Of a stretch of 64,000 bases of DNA, positions 48,139 to 59,900 are shown piece after piece; the stretch's first letter is position 1, and the number at the start of each line of letters is the position of its first letter. Source of the stretch: Arctopsyche grandis (taxonomy: Eukaryota; Arthropoda; Insecta; Trichoptera; Hydropsychidae); the NCBI RefSeq assembly GCF_051622035.1, contig NC_135360.1, positions 15,504,501-15,568,500 of the forward strand, in the 5' to 3' direction. A program made the position numbers and the translations under genes. A model generated the notes under the pieces. The model worked only from the letters and a program-made list of their open reading frames with translations. It did no database searches and had not been told where the DNA came from.

Positions 48139-49395
48139 ACGTTGGGCTGAAAAGTTCGTAGGCTAGCATAGAAAAAATCTTTTTTGTGTTATAATTTGAT
48201 ATTATTATTCAATATAGTTGCCTTCGAGGGCGATACAACGATTATAGCGGTCATACAATTTTTCGATACCATTTTTATAGTACGATTTGTCTTTAGCCTC
48301 AAAATAGGCTTCAGTTTCGGCGATTACCTCTTAATCGGCGCAAAATTTCTGTCCAGCGAGCATCTGAGAACAGGAAAAAGTCGCTAGGGGCCAGATCTGG
48401 AGAATACGGTGGATGCAGAAGCAATTCGAAGCCCAATTCATGCAATTTTGCCATCGTTTTCATTGATTTGTGACACGGTGCATTGTCTTGATGAAACAGC
48501 ACTTTCTTCTTCTTCAAATGGGGCCGTTTTTCCGCGATTTCGTCCTTCAAACGCTCCAATAACGCTACGTAATAGTCGCTGTTTATGGTTTTTCCCTTTT
48601 TAAGATAGTCGATGAATATTATAGTATGCGCATCCCAAAATACTGATGCCATAACCTTGCCAGCCGACTTTTGCGTCTTTTCACGCTTTGGAGTCACTGC
48701 ATCACGTGCAGTCCACTCGGCTGACTGTCGATTGGACTCTGGTGTGAAATGATGGAGCCATGTTTCATCAATTGTCACACATCGACGCAAAAATTCGGGT
48801 TTATTACAATTGAATAGCTCCAAACACTGCTCAGAATCATCAATTCGTTGTTGTTTTTGGTCGATTGTGAACTCGCGCGGCACCCGTTTTGAACAGAGCT
48901 TTCGCATACCCAAATATTCATTCACGATATGTCCAGCACGTTCCTTTGATATCTTTAGGGTATCAGCTTTCTCAATCAACTTCACTTTACGGTTATCCAA
49001 AATTATTTTGTGGACTTTTTTGATGTTTTCGTCGGTAACAGCCCCTTTGGGGCGTCCACTGCGTACATCGTCCTCGGTTCTCATTTCGCCTCGTTTAAAC
49101 TTATCAAACCACTTTTCAACAGTTGATTTTTCTGGTGCAAGGTCCGAATAATGTTTATCAAGCCAAGCCTTGTCTTCAATAGTATTTTTTTTCGCCAAAA
49201 AGCAATGCTTTATTAACACACGAAATTCCTTTTTATCCATTTTTTCAAACTAATAAAAGTTGCTTAACTCAAAATGCTATAACTCACAAACTAATAGTAC
49301 GACAGCTGTCAAATTTATACACGTGTCTTTTGAAGGTTAGGGCTAACTAAAAATTATATGGATTTAATACTAGTAGCGCCATCTATGTGTCAGCC
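48139..49395 (-). mobile_element. mariner element, damaged
   Basis: The left end reads gttgggctgaaaagttcgta followed by ggct. The right side carries agcctacgaact, the complement of the inner part, but the outermost bases are replaced by satellite sequence (aatttaataacgcccg). A TA precedes the left end. The transposase lies on the minus strand. Confidence 0.85.
48205..49240 (-). pseudogene. mariner transposase, 3' frameshifted
   Basis: The frame from ATG at 49240 gives 309 residues against about 345 in intact mariners. The N-terminal helix-turn-helix part (EFRVLIKHCFLAKKNT...GEMRTEDDVRSGRPK) is present. The catalytic triad is present as TIDETWLHHF, HQDNAPCH and YSPDLAPSDFFLF, with 34 residues between the second and third Asp (DD34D). 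After FLFSD the frame shifts by a small deletion and runs into a stop. The remaining C-terminus (EAYFEAK..., NRCIALEGNY) is still readable in another frame down to about 48205. The change removes the C-terminal 35-40 residues, so the copy is probably inactive. Confidence 0.88.
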
Positions 49396-49404
49396 TACGA
49401 ACTA

Positions 49405-49960
49405 ATTTAATAACGCCCGCGATGTGTACGATAAAAAATAGATTATTCATTTGAAATAAAGAAAATTTTGGAGACGGTTGAGAAGCCCTGCCATATAAAC
49501 TAATTCAATGTAATCTGCAGTTCATACGCTTAGAAAGTTTTTTTTTCAATTTAAATACGTAAATATTGGATACGGTTGAGAGCCCCTGTCATTTATACTA
49601 ATTTAATAATGCCCGCGATGTGTACGATAAAAAGTAAATTATTCATTTGAAATAAATAAATTTTTGGAGACGGTTGAGAAGCCCTGCCATATAAACTAAT
49701 TCAATGTAATCTGCAGTTCATACGCTAAGAAAGTTTTTTTTTTCAATTTAAATAAAAAATATTGGATACGGTTGAGAACCCCTGACATTTATACTAATTC
49801 AATTACATCTTAAAATGATATTCAATGAGTCACAATGACATTCGCTTAAAATGTAATTGTTCAATTGAAATAAGAATATGTTGGTACGGTTGAGAACACC
49901 TTTAATTTATAATAATTTAATAACATTCGCGATCTATACGATAAAAAGTACCATATACAT
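49405..49960. repeat. Satellite array, ~97-bp monomer in a dimeric pattern
   Basis: The core (ggagacggttgagaagccct / ggatacggttgagagcccct) recurs near 49474, 49568, 49670, 49764 and 49880. Alternate monomers are more alike than neighbours, giving a ~195-bp higher-order period (cccgcgatgtgtacg at 49417 and 49612). The last monomers are diverged. Confidence 0.85.
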
Positions 49961-50029
49961 CGATAAATATAATACAATAAAAAGTTACTTTTGCCATTAA
50001 AATAGGATAATTTAGGATTTTTGAACATT

Positions 50030-50175
50030 TTGTCGCTTGAACATTATTTCCGTTTACATTTTGTCGCGGGTACATTTTGTCGCGTGAACATTTTGTCGCG
50101 GGTACATTTTGTCAGTGCACTAATTTTCGGGTACATTTTGTCGTTGAACCTTTTGGACTTGCACCAATTGTCGCG
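50030..50175. repeat. Minisatellite, ~17-bp unit
   Basis: The unit acattttgtcgcgggt / acattttgtcgcgtga is repeated about eight times with decay. Confidence 0.85.
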
Positions 50176-50203
50176 TCCCCCCACAACAATATATGTACAT
50201 ATA

Positions 50204-50335
50204 GATAGGAAAGAGGGAAGAACTGAATTAGGGATTTGTTGCCGCCAGCATACTATCAGTTTTCTTTTATTGGGGAAAATATATGGAAAGAACATGATTT
50301 TAATTATACTTTTTAATATTTTATTAACTAATACA
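50204..50335. repeat. Dispersed repeat, partner of 52609-52735
   Basis: The phrase ggaaagagggaagaactgaa, followed by ttagggat and ttgccgccagcatactatca, is shared with 52609-52735. Both lie upstream of the inverted Helitron ends at 50824 and 52970, so a ~0.7-kb block has been duplicated around the third cuticular gene fragment. Confidence 0.7.
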
Positions 50336-50823
50336 TATTAACTAATACACAAAGCAACTAATAGATATTAGAGTATCTCCACGATAAACTATCTTAGAAT
50401 ATCTTACAAAGTACCTGAGCCCTCCCGTATCGGTATGGGGTACACTTCAACCCCAAAATGATATCGGTACTCGAGGGTTGAAAAGTATTTTAACAAAATG
50501 AAAACGGTGGAAATAGTAATTTTTTCCAGGTATCAGAACGATGAGAAGTTTTGACATTTATAATTAAGTTTTGAACAATTTTACTCACTTTCAGCCTGTT
50601 GTGAATTTATGTACCTTCACTGCTATTTTTGGTCTAATTTGACCGGACTAAAATGAATTATGAATTATGAATTATATATTAAAATGAATTATGAATATGA
50701 AACACACATATGTTCATTTATATAAAGCAATTAATAATAAGAGATTAGTTAAATTTAAATATGAAAGTAAGCGTTATGAATTCATAGAATTAGGTTAATG
50801 CAATAATGTTATTATAATTATAA

Positions 50824-51000
50824 CTAGTGTTGTACCCGTTGATTTCAACGGGTGGTTTCGGAAAGGAATTGATACACGAATTAAAATAAAGGTATATGTG
50901 AAAAAATCGTGTGGTCAAAACATTTTTGACTTTTCTAAGAGGAAAAAATCCTACTTCCGATTTATCAAATTTAGTGATTTTTTATTATTTTTATTATCAC
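50824..51000 (-). mobile_element. Helitron 3' end, minus orientation
   Basis: On the minus strand the sequence ends CCCGTTGAAATCAACGGG (a hairpin with 7-bp GC-rich stem) followed by tacaacaCTAG and T. This is the typical hairpin-CTAG|T terminus. A related end is at 52970 (with cccgttgatttcaacggg at 52981-52998). The 5' boundary could not be placed. Confidence 0.75.
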
Positions 51001-51390
51001 ATTGATTCAACGACTATACTTGAATTTTCTTGTGAAGAGCGCACATGTTTAAGGGGATGAATGAAATAGTGGAAGGAAAATCGAAGAAGAGTAAGCTACC
51101 AATGCCGTAAACTTCTACATAGGTAGATATGAAATTTCAGTTCATTGAACTAAAAGGTTTCTGAGAAAAACATAAAAATCCTTGATTTTTAGTACTTCTA
51201 AAAGTACTTCTTCCGGATAAGGTAAAAATATGTAATTAAGGTATAAAATTTACAATTTCTATTACATATAAATTTTTTTAAATCCGATTTGATTAGCCGT
51301 TTGGGAGGTAATTGAATTCAATAACTTAAAAAAAGAGGACACCTATAAGGGGAGGTACCATTTCCGGTCAACTTAAAAATTTGAAAAAAA

Positions 51391-51935
51391 TTAATGTATC
51401 GATAAGATTTTCACCAACATAATATCAAGCATACTTGGACTAATGGATGAACCAATCTGTAATAGGTTGCAAAATGAAATAACAAAATTAAATTTATTGC
51501 GGACATGAATATTAGCACTAGGTAGATTAAAATCACCCATTATCAACAAAATATTACGCTCACTTATAAAATCACGTACATTCATCATATTCACAAACAA
51601 TAACTCGTATACATCCTCTTTCGCAGCAGGCGGAATGTAAACTACACATATGTATGAACATTCTCAAAAATATAAAGTCAACTCTCACCCATAAGTCCTC
51701 ACCAGATAGTTTCAAAATTTTTCATCCTGACGGACCGGTCCGCAACCAATCACGAGAAGCAAATAATACTCCACCACCACGTGGATCTTCTCTATCGCGA
51801 CGATGCACCCTCCAGGAAGAATCAAAAAGTTCTGCATCAAAAAATGATGAAGTCAACCATGTTTCCGTTAGTGCCACCGTTAACGTAACGTTTAATTCCG
51901 TTAATGCAATTAAACGCAGTCAGCTCTGTCCTGAG
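51391..51935 (-). repeat. LINE endonuclease fragment
   Basis: The minus strand reads ALTETWLTSSFFDAELFDSS, then RGGGVLFASRDW, VVYIPPAAKEDVYEL and ILLIMGDFNLPSA, the endonuclease blocks of a LINE ORF2 in the right order (TETW, RGGGV, YIPP, GDFNLP). It stops before the catalytic SDH region and has a frame change in the middle. This is a different family from the LINE at 33-37 kb. Confidence 0.8.
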
Positions 51936-52009
51936 ACCTCGTAATCATAATTTATAAATAACCTTATAATTCCCTATATAGTATTTGTCACAACCCTTAT
52001 GTATAACTT

Positions 52010-52446
52010 GAAATTCTATAAGCTCTTAGATTTGAATAATCACTATCCTAATACATATATGAATCTACATACACATTTATATAAATAAACATATTAATCG
52101 ATTATTCCATACTTACGCAAATAAATAAGTATTTTGTGCCCAAGGTTCTATTATAAACTTTGTGATCGTGTCGAGTGTCTTTTCACTATTCAATCGTGTC
52201 TCAGTTATAATAGCAGGTTGCACAAATCCAATAAATAATGTTTCAAATACGATGACTGCGAAAACGACCTTCAAAAATGACAACGAATCGGTATTTTTTA
52301 TTTATTATCTCATATACTGAACCAACTTGTACGTTGGTCAACATTGTCAATTGGTTGGTTATTCAAAATCAGTAGATAAGTAGAAATTTGTCGGTAGGTG
52401 AAAAGAACGTGACTGAATATGTGAAGGTCTTTCTGTGTTATTTATA
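52010..52446 (-). pseudogene. Third, partial cuticular protein gene (promoter, exons 1-2)
   Basis: The block is homologous to copy A 37930-38390 but more diverged. The promoter pair (TATAAATA at 52446-52439, TCAGT at 52416-52412), exon 1 (ATG at 52344) and exon 2 (52268-52117; [20 protein letters not shown]) are kept with splice sites. The exon carrying the chitin-binding motif is missing; the homology ends near 52010, close to a LINE fragment. Without exon 3 it cannot make a cuticular protein. Confidence 0.75.
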
Positions 52447-52608
52447 TGAATGATTGGTCGTCAATTTTAAAACTGAATTTAAAAATGATTTCGTTAAACT
52501 TTTTCATAAAAAAATGAAGCAATGCAATTTATTGATTTAATCTTACAAAACTATTACATGCTCTTTCACAAGTGCCTATGACTAAACTGACCACAATAAT
52601 ACAGATTG

Positions 52609-52735
52609 GAAAGAGGGAAGAACTGAATTAGGGATATGTTGCCGCCAGCATACTATCAGTGTCCACTACATGGGGAAATTACATGGAAAAAATATTTTTT
52701 TTATACTTATTAATATTTTATTCCACAAAAGCAAC
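52609..52735. repeat. Dispersed repeat, partner of 50204-50335
   Basis: See the partner block. Homology resumes at 52866-53027 with 50726-50890, including the inverted Helitron end with the cccgttgatttcaacggg hairpin. Confidence 0.7.
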
Positions 52736-52969
52736 TTATACATATTAGAGTACATACACGAAAAACTATCTTACAATATCTTACAAAGTACATTAAAAAG
52801 TATTTTGACAAAATAAAAACGGTGGAAATGAATTTCATACACACACATATGTATGTACATTTGCTTAAAGCAATTAATAATAAGAGATTAGTTAAATTAA
52901 TATATGAAATTAAGTGAATTACATAGAATTAGGTAAATGCAATAATATTATTAATTATAACTAGTGTTG

Positions 52970-53293
<324 letters not shown>

Positions 53294-54695
53294 TCTAATC
53301 TATAATTTGGAAAGAGACTTTGTATATATGTATGTATGTATCCTTCGCCGTCGTCCGTAGATCGGTGACGTCATCGAACACGTGATTCGATTTTTTCGAT
53401 CCATAGGCGCCGATTTGTTTTTTTCGATTCAATGGATTCACCCCCGCGGGGGCGCAAGGCGAGTAGTTTCATGGGGCCCCGCCAGGGGCGCCACAAGGGG
53501 CGCAGCCTCATGGGGCGCAGCCCCATGGGGCCCAAAAGGGGGCGCAGCTTTATGGGGCACAGCCTTATCGGCCGCAGCCTTATGGGGCGCCGCCTTATGG
53601 GGCGCCGCCTTATGGGGCGCCGCCTTATGGAGCTTAGCCGCATGGGGCCCCGAAGGGGGCGCAAGGGGGCGCAGCCCCATGGGGCCCCAAAGGGGGCGCA
53701 GCCTCATGGGGCGTAACCCCATGGGGCCCCAAAGGGGGCGCAGGGGGGCGTAGCCTTATGGGGCGCCGCCTTATGGGGCGCCGCCTTATGGGGCGCCGCC
53801 TTATGGGGCGAAGCCTTATGGGGCGCTGTCTTATGGGGCGCAGCCTTAGGGCCGCAGCCTTATGGAGCTTAGCTGTATGGGGCCCCGAAGGGGGCGCAAG
53901 GGGGCGCAATCTCATGGGGCGTAGCCCCATGGGGCCTCAAAGGGGGCGCAGCCTCATGGGGCCCCGAAGGGGGCGCAGGGGGGCGTAGCCCCATGGGGCC
54001 CCGAAGGGGTCGCAGGGGGGCGCAGCCTCATTGGGCGCCAAAGGGGGCGCAGCCTCCTGGGGCGCAGCCCCATGGGGCCCCGTAGGGGGCACAAGGGGGC
54101 GCAGCCTCATGGGGCGAAGCCCCATAGGGCGCAGCCTTATGAGGCGAAGCCCTAAACGGCAACTGATCATGGGGGCGAAGCCCTAGACGGCATTTAATCA
54201 TGGGGGCGCGGAGGGGCGAAGCCCTTAAAGGCATTAACTAAGGGGGGCGAAGCCCTAAACGGCAATTAATCTTGGGGGCGCGGGGGGCGAAGCCCCAAAA
54301 GGCATTAACTAAGGGGGGCGAAGCCCTAGACGGCATTTAATCATGGGGGCGCGGAGGGGCAAAGCCCTAAAAGGCAACTGATCATTGGGGGCGAAGCCCT
54401 AAACGGCAATTGCTCATGGGGGCGTGGAGGGGCGAAGCCCTAGAAGGCAAAGGCTCAGGGGGGCGCCGAGGGCGAAGCCCTAGAAGGCAAAAAAAATATT
54501 TTTTTTTTGATTTTTTAAAATTTTTTTTTTGTTTTTTTTTTTATTTTTTTTTTATTTATTTTTTTTTATTTTTTTTTTTTTTATTTTTTTTTTTAAATTT
54601 TTAAAATTTTTTTTAATTAAATGTTAACTATTAGCTTAGTCATGTTTAAGCGGTTTATATTATAAACACTGAGCGAAGCCGGGTAATACAGCTAG
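53294..54695 (+). mobile_element. Non-autonomous Helitron carrying a GC-rich minisatellite
   Basis: The element starts TCTAATCTATAATTTGG and ends gagcgaagccgggtaataca-gctag, with T following. It begins at the very base after the CTAG end of the preceding Helitron remnant, so the two are head to tail. The 1.4-kb interior is mostly tandem repeats plus a poly-T stretch (54490-54620). No Rep/helicase frame is present. A 3' fragment of this family is at the duplication junction (38531-38904). Confidence 0.8.
53430..54485. repeat. GC-rich minisatellite inside the Helitron
   Basis: Units of about 15-25 bp such as ttatggggcgccgcc, catggggccccgaaggggg and gggggcgaagccctaaacgg are tandemly arranged. 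They change type gradually from left to right. GC content is far above the surroundings. Long 'open frames' here ([10 protein letters not shown]-like) are products of the repeat and not genes. Confidence 0.9.
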
Positions 54696-54705
54696 TATAT
54701 TTATA

Positions 54706-56643
54706 TTTTGCAAGGAACGACCGCGACCGCGACCGTCTCCGTTATAGGAATTTCCGATGCACTGACAAATATTCTACCTACATACATATGCTTTATACCG
54801 CTTTATTTTTCGTTTCAGTTTTACCAATTTTTCGTAACAACACGAATCATACTATTAATTTTTTTCGCTATGTTATATTATATTTGCTGGAATTTCATAT
54901 TAAACGTACTTTTATAAATACATGTGTAGCACCTTTTCACAAAAATAATTGTATGATGACAAATCATATGTACCTACATATTCTCCAAAATAATATAAAA
55001 GAAAAATGATCGATTGAATCTTTCGCGAAGTGCTTTTAGTTTGTTTTCAAATGGACACACTTTTTTTTCTTTCAAAATTTCAGTTTTATCAATTGGATAA
55101 ATTCACACTCTATTCTCAATTTTCTCAACACTGTATTAGTTATACATAATTACAAAATATTTTCTAGTAGCCATTCTCAAAGTTTTCAAGATTATATTTT
55201 TTTTCAATGATGAAAGACGTTTACGAAAAAAAAGCGCATACTTAATATTATTAAAGAAATTATACATTAGATGAACAGATGAGCGCTGGATGACAGTTAT
55301 AGATGTAAACATAATTCGTTATACATATGTATGTATGTTTCGAATTTACAAAAGCAAAAGATATTAATTAGTAAAAATATACCTTATTAAATTATTGATA
55401 AACGAAATGAGCCTTAATTACTATAAACTATCATATAGATTTTAATGTGACTATAATAACACTGAGCAACAAAAACGAAAGCATTTAAATTACAATTACC
55501 GCTCGAGTTAGTACGTTTAGATAAAAATTAAAAATATTGAAATAGAAAACCAATCCTTATAAACGAGGTGAAATAAAAAAATTGCCAAATAAATGCAAAA
55601 TAGCACGGAGAAAAAATCCGTAAAAAAAATATATTTTTGACTTTTAAAATTCGCTAGACAATTAATTATAAGTATTTTAAAGCAATACAATATCACAATC
55701 AATAGGAAAAACATCTGACTATTGATTCCAATACTCACTTTGAGTACAGCAATACTAGGTTTTGAGTTAAAGACCGCAAAAGCCAAAAAACTGTAAAAAT
55801 CGCGCATTTTTTTAAATGCTCATATCTCGTAAACGATCACCAACCAGCAAAAATCAATATCATATTCGAATTCAGTGGGTCAAAGTTAGTAAATATTGGT
55901 TAGTCTCCGCTCTGGTAACTAAAAAACGTGATTTTTTGTGGCTCAGTGTAATTTTCAACAATAACCATAGAACGGGAGATGTTTAAAATTGCTTTAAAAA
56001 GCAAATTTTTTCGAGAATTGCTTCTGCGAATCGTAAACGATGTAATAATTTAATTATGGGAGAAGCCGAAAAAAATTATTCGAGCTCCGCGAACGAATTT
56101 AAGTATGCGCTTTTTTTTCGTAAACGTATTTCATCATTGAAAAAAAATATAATCATGAAAACTTTGAGAATCGCTACTAGAAAATATTTTGTAATTATGT
56201 ATAACTAATACAGGGTTGAGAAAATTGAGAATAGAGTGTGAATTTATCCAATTGATAAAACTGAAATATAACATTTAAAAGAAAAAAAAGTGTGTCCATT
56301 TGAAAACAAACTAAAAGCACTGCGCGAAAGATTCAATCGATCATTTTTCTTTTATATTATTTTGGAGAATATGTAGGTACATATGGTTTGTCATCTTAAA
56401 ATTATTTTTTGTGAAAAGGTGCTACACATGTATTTATAAAAGTACGTTTAATATGAAATTCCAGCAAATATAATATAACATAGCGAAAAAAATTAATAGT
56501 ATGATTCGTGTTGTTACGAAAAATTGGTAAAACTGAAACGAAAAATAAAGCGGTATAAAGCATATGTATGTAGGTAGAATATTTGTCAGTGCATCGGAAA
56601 TCCCTAACGGAAACGGTCGCGGTCGCGGTCGTTCCTTGCAAAA
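54706..56643. mobile_element. 1.9-kb element with ~540-bp terminal inverted repeats
   Basis: Left arm 54706-55244 and right arm 56099-56643 are inverted copies. The outer end is ttttgcaaggaacgaccgcg followed by more cgaccg units, and the inner end is aaagcgcatactta. The middle (55245-56098) has no transposase frame and contains a nested smaller element. It could be a foldback-type element or a deletion derivative of a long-TIR transposon. The left arm directly follows the Helitron with about 10 bp between them. No target duplication is evident. Confidence 0.8.
55460..55948. mobile_element. Nested element with CACTGAG termini
   Basis: The left end cactgagcaacaaaaacg and the reverse complement of the right end cactgagccacaaaaaatcacg are inverted repeats. 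TAA is present on both sides (55457-55459 and 55949-55951), a possible 3-bp target duplication. It lies in the middle of the long-TIR element. No coding frame is seen. Confidence 0.6.
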
Positions 56644-56664
56644 CGCAGAGTTTACGTAAGCTTG

Positions 56665-56865
56665 GCGACCACTTCACCAGCGGGCCGAGTCGGTGGTCGC
56701 CCAGTCGCCGTCGCCCAGACGACGATCGCCCGGTAGCCTGTCGCCTGGTCGACGGTCGCTCAGTCGACGATCGCCCAGTGGACGGTCGCCCAATTGACGC
56801 AGGGCCCAATTGACGCAGTGGCGAGTAACACTGGTCGACCGATCGTCCTGGTCGCCCATTCGTCA
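56665..56865. repeat. Minisatellite of ~15-bp GTCGCCCAGTCGACGAT-like units
   Basis: Units such as gacgatcgcccagtgg and gacggtcgcccaattg are repeated about ten times just outside the right arm of the long-TIR element and 100 bp 3' of the receptor gene's stop codon. Confidence 0.75.
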
Positions 56866-56959
56866 CGTACCGGTACATATGTAGATAATGTAAAAATTAA
56901 AAATAAATATTTGACCATACGGATAAATAAAATTATAAAAGATCTGTCAACTGTTAACG

Positions 56960-59900
56960 TTAATTTTTTTTAAGCCTGGGCAATTTGTTGTCCGGATTGT
57001 CTGGATTGTCACAAAACTGATTTAGATCTAATAAAGGAATCTCACTTACAGTACATTCTGAGGATGAAGACGTTGATTTTGAGATATTGTTAATAAACCA
57101 ATAAGTATTTGGCGTGTGTGTTTTCATTCCACGTGAGAATGTCATTTTAAGTTTCCTTCCCCACATATTTCTGGTTGAAGTTTTGACTAACACAAAAAAC
57201 GCAAACAAGACGAAACCTTGCAATGTTCCCGAGATACAAAATAAGTAACTCATTGGTAGGAAATGGGGAGATAGAATCCCAAATATCCAAGTGAGACCAA
57301 ACAAAAAAAATATAAGGATACTAATTGTAATGTTTCTTCGAATTTGGTGAGAGTTTCCTCGTCGTTGCAACGTGCCTTTTATTAAAACTTTGAACACAAT
57401 AAGAACAAATAATATTGAGTTGATAATAACAATTAGGCAAATTGGAAGGAATATTGTGAGCCAAAACCCCAAATCATTTGGGTGGCAGAATTTAGTCAAT
57501 TGTGTTGTCGAATCAGAACATATTGGATTATAATTTTTACTATCAATAATCACCAAGGGCAACACAATTATCAAAGGAAAACTCCAACCACAAAGGCAGG
57601 CTTTGACGAGCCTGTGGGTGGATTTGGTATTAAAAACGTACACCAACTTTCTGTACGAAAGCACAGCTATTATCAGCATCCAAGTGAATGTAGAAAGCAA
57701 ACTGTAGTGAAGTACCGGGCCCACGATTGGGCAGAGGGTGAAGATTTCTAGATAAAAATTCAAAATTATGTTTCCTAAAAATGTAATTAACAGAAGTCCT
57801 ATGGCTACTGACAAATTGAGATACACTTTATTGGTAAATTCTTTCCTCCATCGTTCGAACAGTATCGCAGTGTGATAGATGACTATCAGACCAATCAATG
57901 ATGCCGCACACCCACAGTAAGTGATAACAGAAAGAATCCTATGATGATCACCAATGTTTCTTTTGGACTGGATTAATGTTGCAAAATGCGTTAAGTGATT
58001 CCATTGACACGTGACCATTCTCGTTATTTCAATTTCTTTACATGAACTACTTACTCTTCCACAAATACTTAATTTCCAAGAAACATTTACATTGATTGAT
58101 GTCATATTCGTTTCAGATATGCTGATAATTTTATCGTTGAGTTTCCAACTAATTTGGTTTTGATCCACTTGAACAAATTTTTTACTATCCATCACTTTTA
58201 CAACTAGTCTTTCATTTGAATTTATAGAGTGTGATAATTTCACCATGATGTCTGTATCATTCGTTACATTTGTTCCGCAATTCAAATTAGCTAAAATAAA
58301 CGAAATATAACATTTTAAAAAATTAGTCACATACTAATGTGTAATGACGAATTGTGATACAATTACCTTTCCTATTGATTGAAAAGTTAATATAACTATT
58401 GGTCATATCATCAGTAATATTTGTCACCAGTATACATATAGTGGCATTCTGCTCTCCAGTATCTGCAACTCCAACCATTATATGTTTCGATGGATAATAG
58501 AATGTACTATTATTTAAGTGCATATTGATTAACATTTCATCTAATTTTTCTGTTTTTTCATTTGGGAAATTCTCTGCTGAATTTGAAATAATATAATTTA
58601 AGTCGTCGACAGCTTTATGAATGTCTTTTTCTTCAAAGTTTTTCGTAACAGTTCCATTGAGAAGGGAATTTTTGCTTTCATTAAGTTGATTCATAGTACT
58701 AACCTAAAAACGGTAAAATATTTCATATAACATTAAAGAAATAAATAATATTATTCACATATTATATTTAGAAACTAAAATAAAATTGTACAAACTTCTG
58801 TAGTTGATACAGATAGTTTTAAGTGGTCGACATTTTTACAAATGTTTTCTTCATCACCAGTAATGTTTCTTTTGGACTGGATTAATAGTGCAAAATGCGT
58901 TAAGTGATTCCATCGACACGTGACCATTCCTGGGATTTGATCCCGAAACATTTCAGATCCTTTACTTGACCAACTTCCATTTTTACAAAGAGTTGAATCC
59001 CAAAAGACACATTCCACAGATTCATTTTCATTCGACTTTAGGTGAATATCTATAAGTTGTTTATCATTGAATAATTTCATATTCGTTTTATTAGATATGC
59101 TGATAATTTTACTGTTGATTTTCCAAATAGTTTGGTTTCCATGCGGTTGAAAAAATTTTTCTTTATCCATCACTGCTACAACTAGTTTTCCATTAAAATT
59201 TGATATATCCACCATGATATCTGTATCATTTGTTACTTCTGTTGTGCAATTAACTTTAGCTGAAATAAACGATAATAGCATTTAAAAAAAAAATTAGTCA
59301 CATACTAATGTGTAATGACGAATTGTGATACAATTACCTTTCCCATTGATTGAAAAGTTAATATTACTATTGGTCATATCATCAGTAATATTTGTCACCA
59401 GTATACATATAGTGGCATTCTGCTCTCCAGTATCAGCAACTCCAACCATTATATGTTTCGATGGATAATAGAATGTACTATTCTTTAAGTCCACTTTGAA
59501 TAAAATTTCATCTAATTTTTTTGTTATTTCATTTGGAACATACTCTGTTGAATTTGAAATAATACGATTTAAGTCGTCGACAACTTTATGAATGTCTTCT
59601 TCTTCAATGCGTTTCGTAACGTTTCCATCGAGAAGGGAATTAATTTTTTTAATTAATTTATTAAGTTCTTCCATTGTTTTTATTGATTGATTATCAACCT
59701 GAAAAAGCTAAAATATTTCATATAACATTAAAGAATCAAATAATATTATTCATATATTATATTTAGAAAATAAAATAAAATTGTACAAACTTCTGTAGTT
59801 GGTACAAATGATTCGTTTTTAGTTTGAGGGCATTCAGACTCCCAGCCGTATCGATTAATTTTGCCGGATTTAACACATGGATATTTACAGTGGTAACAAT

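Noticed and set aside
53371-54234. Long overlapping open frames ([10 protein letters not shown]..., GPHGAAPHEAAP...) in the GC-rich block
   Set aside because: They are open on both strands and in several frames because the minisatellite unit lacks stops. There is no start context, splice signal or known domain.
57482-57751. 89-codon plus-strand frame across the receptor 7TM exon
   Set aside because: Antisense shadow of the adhesion GPCR coding sequence.
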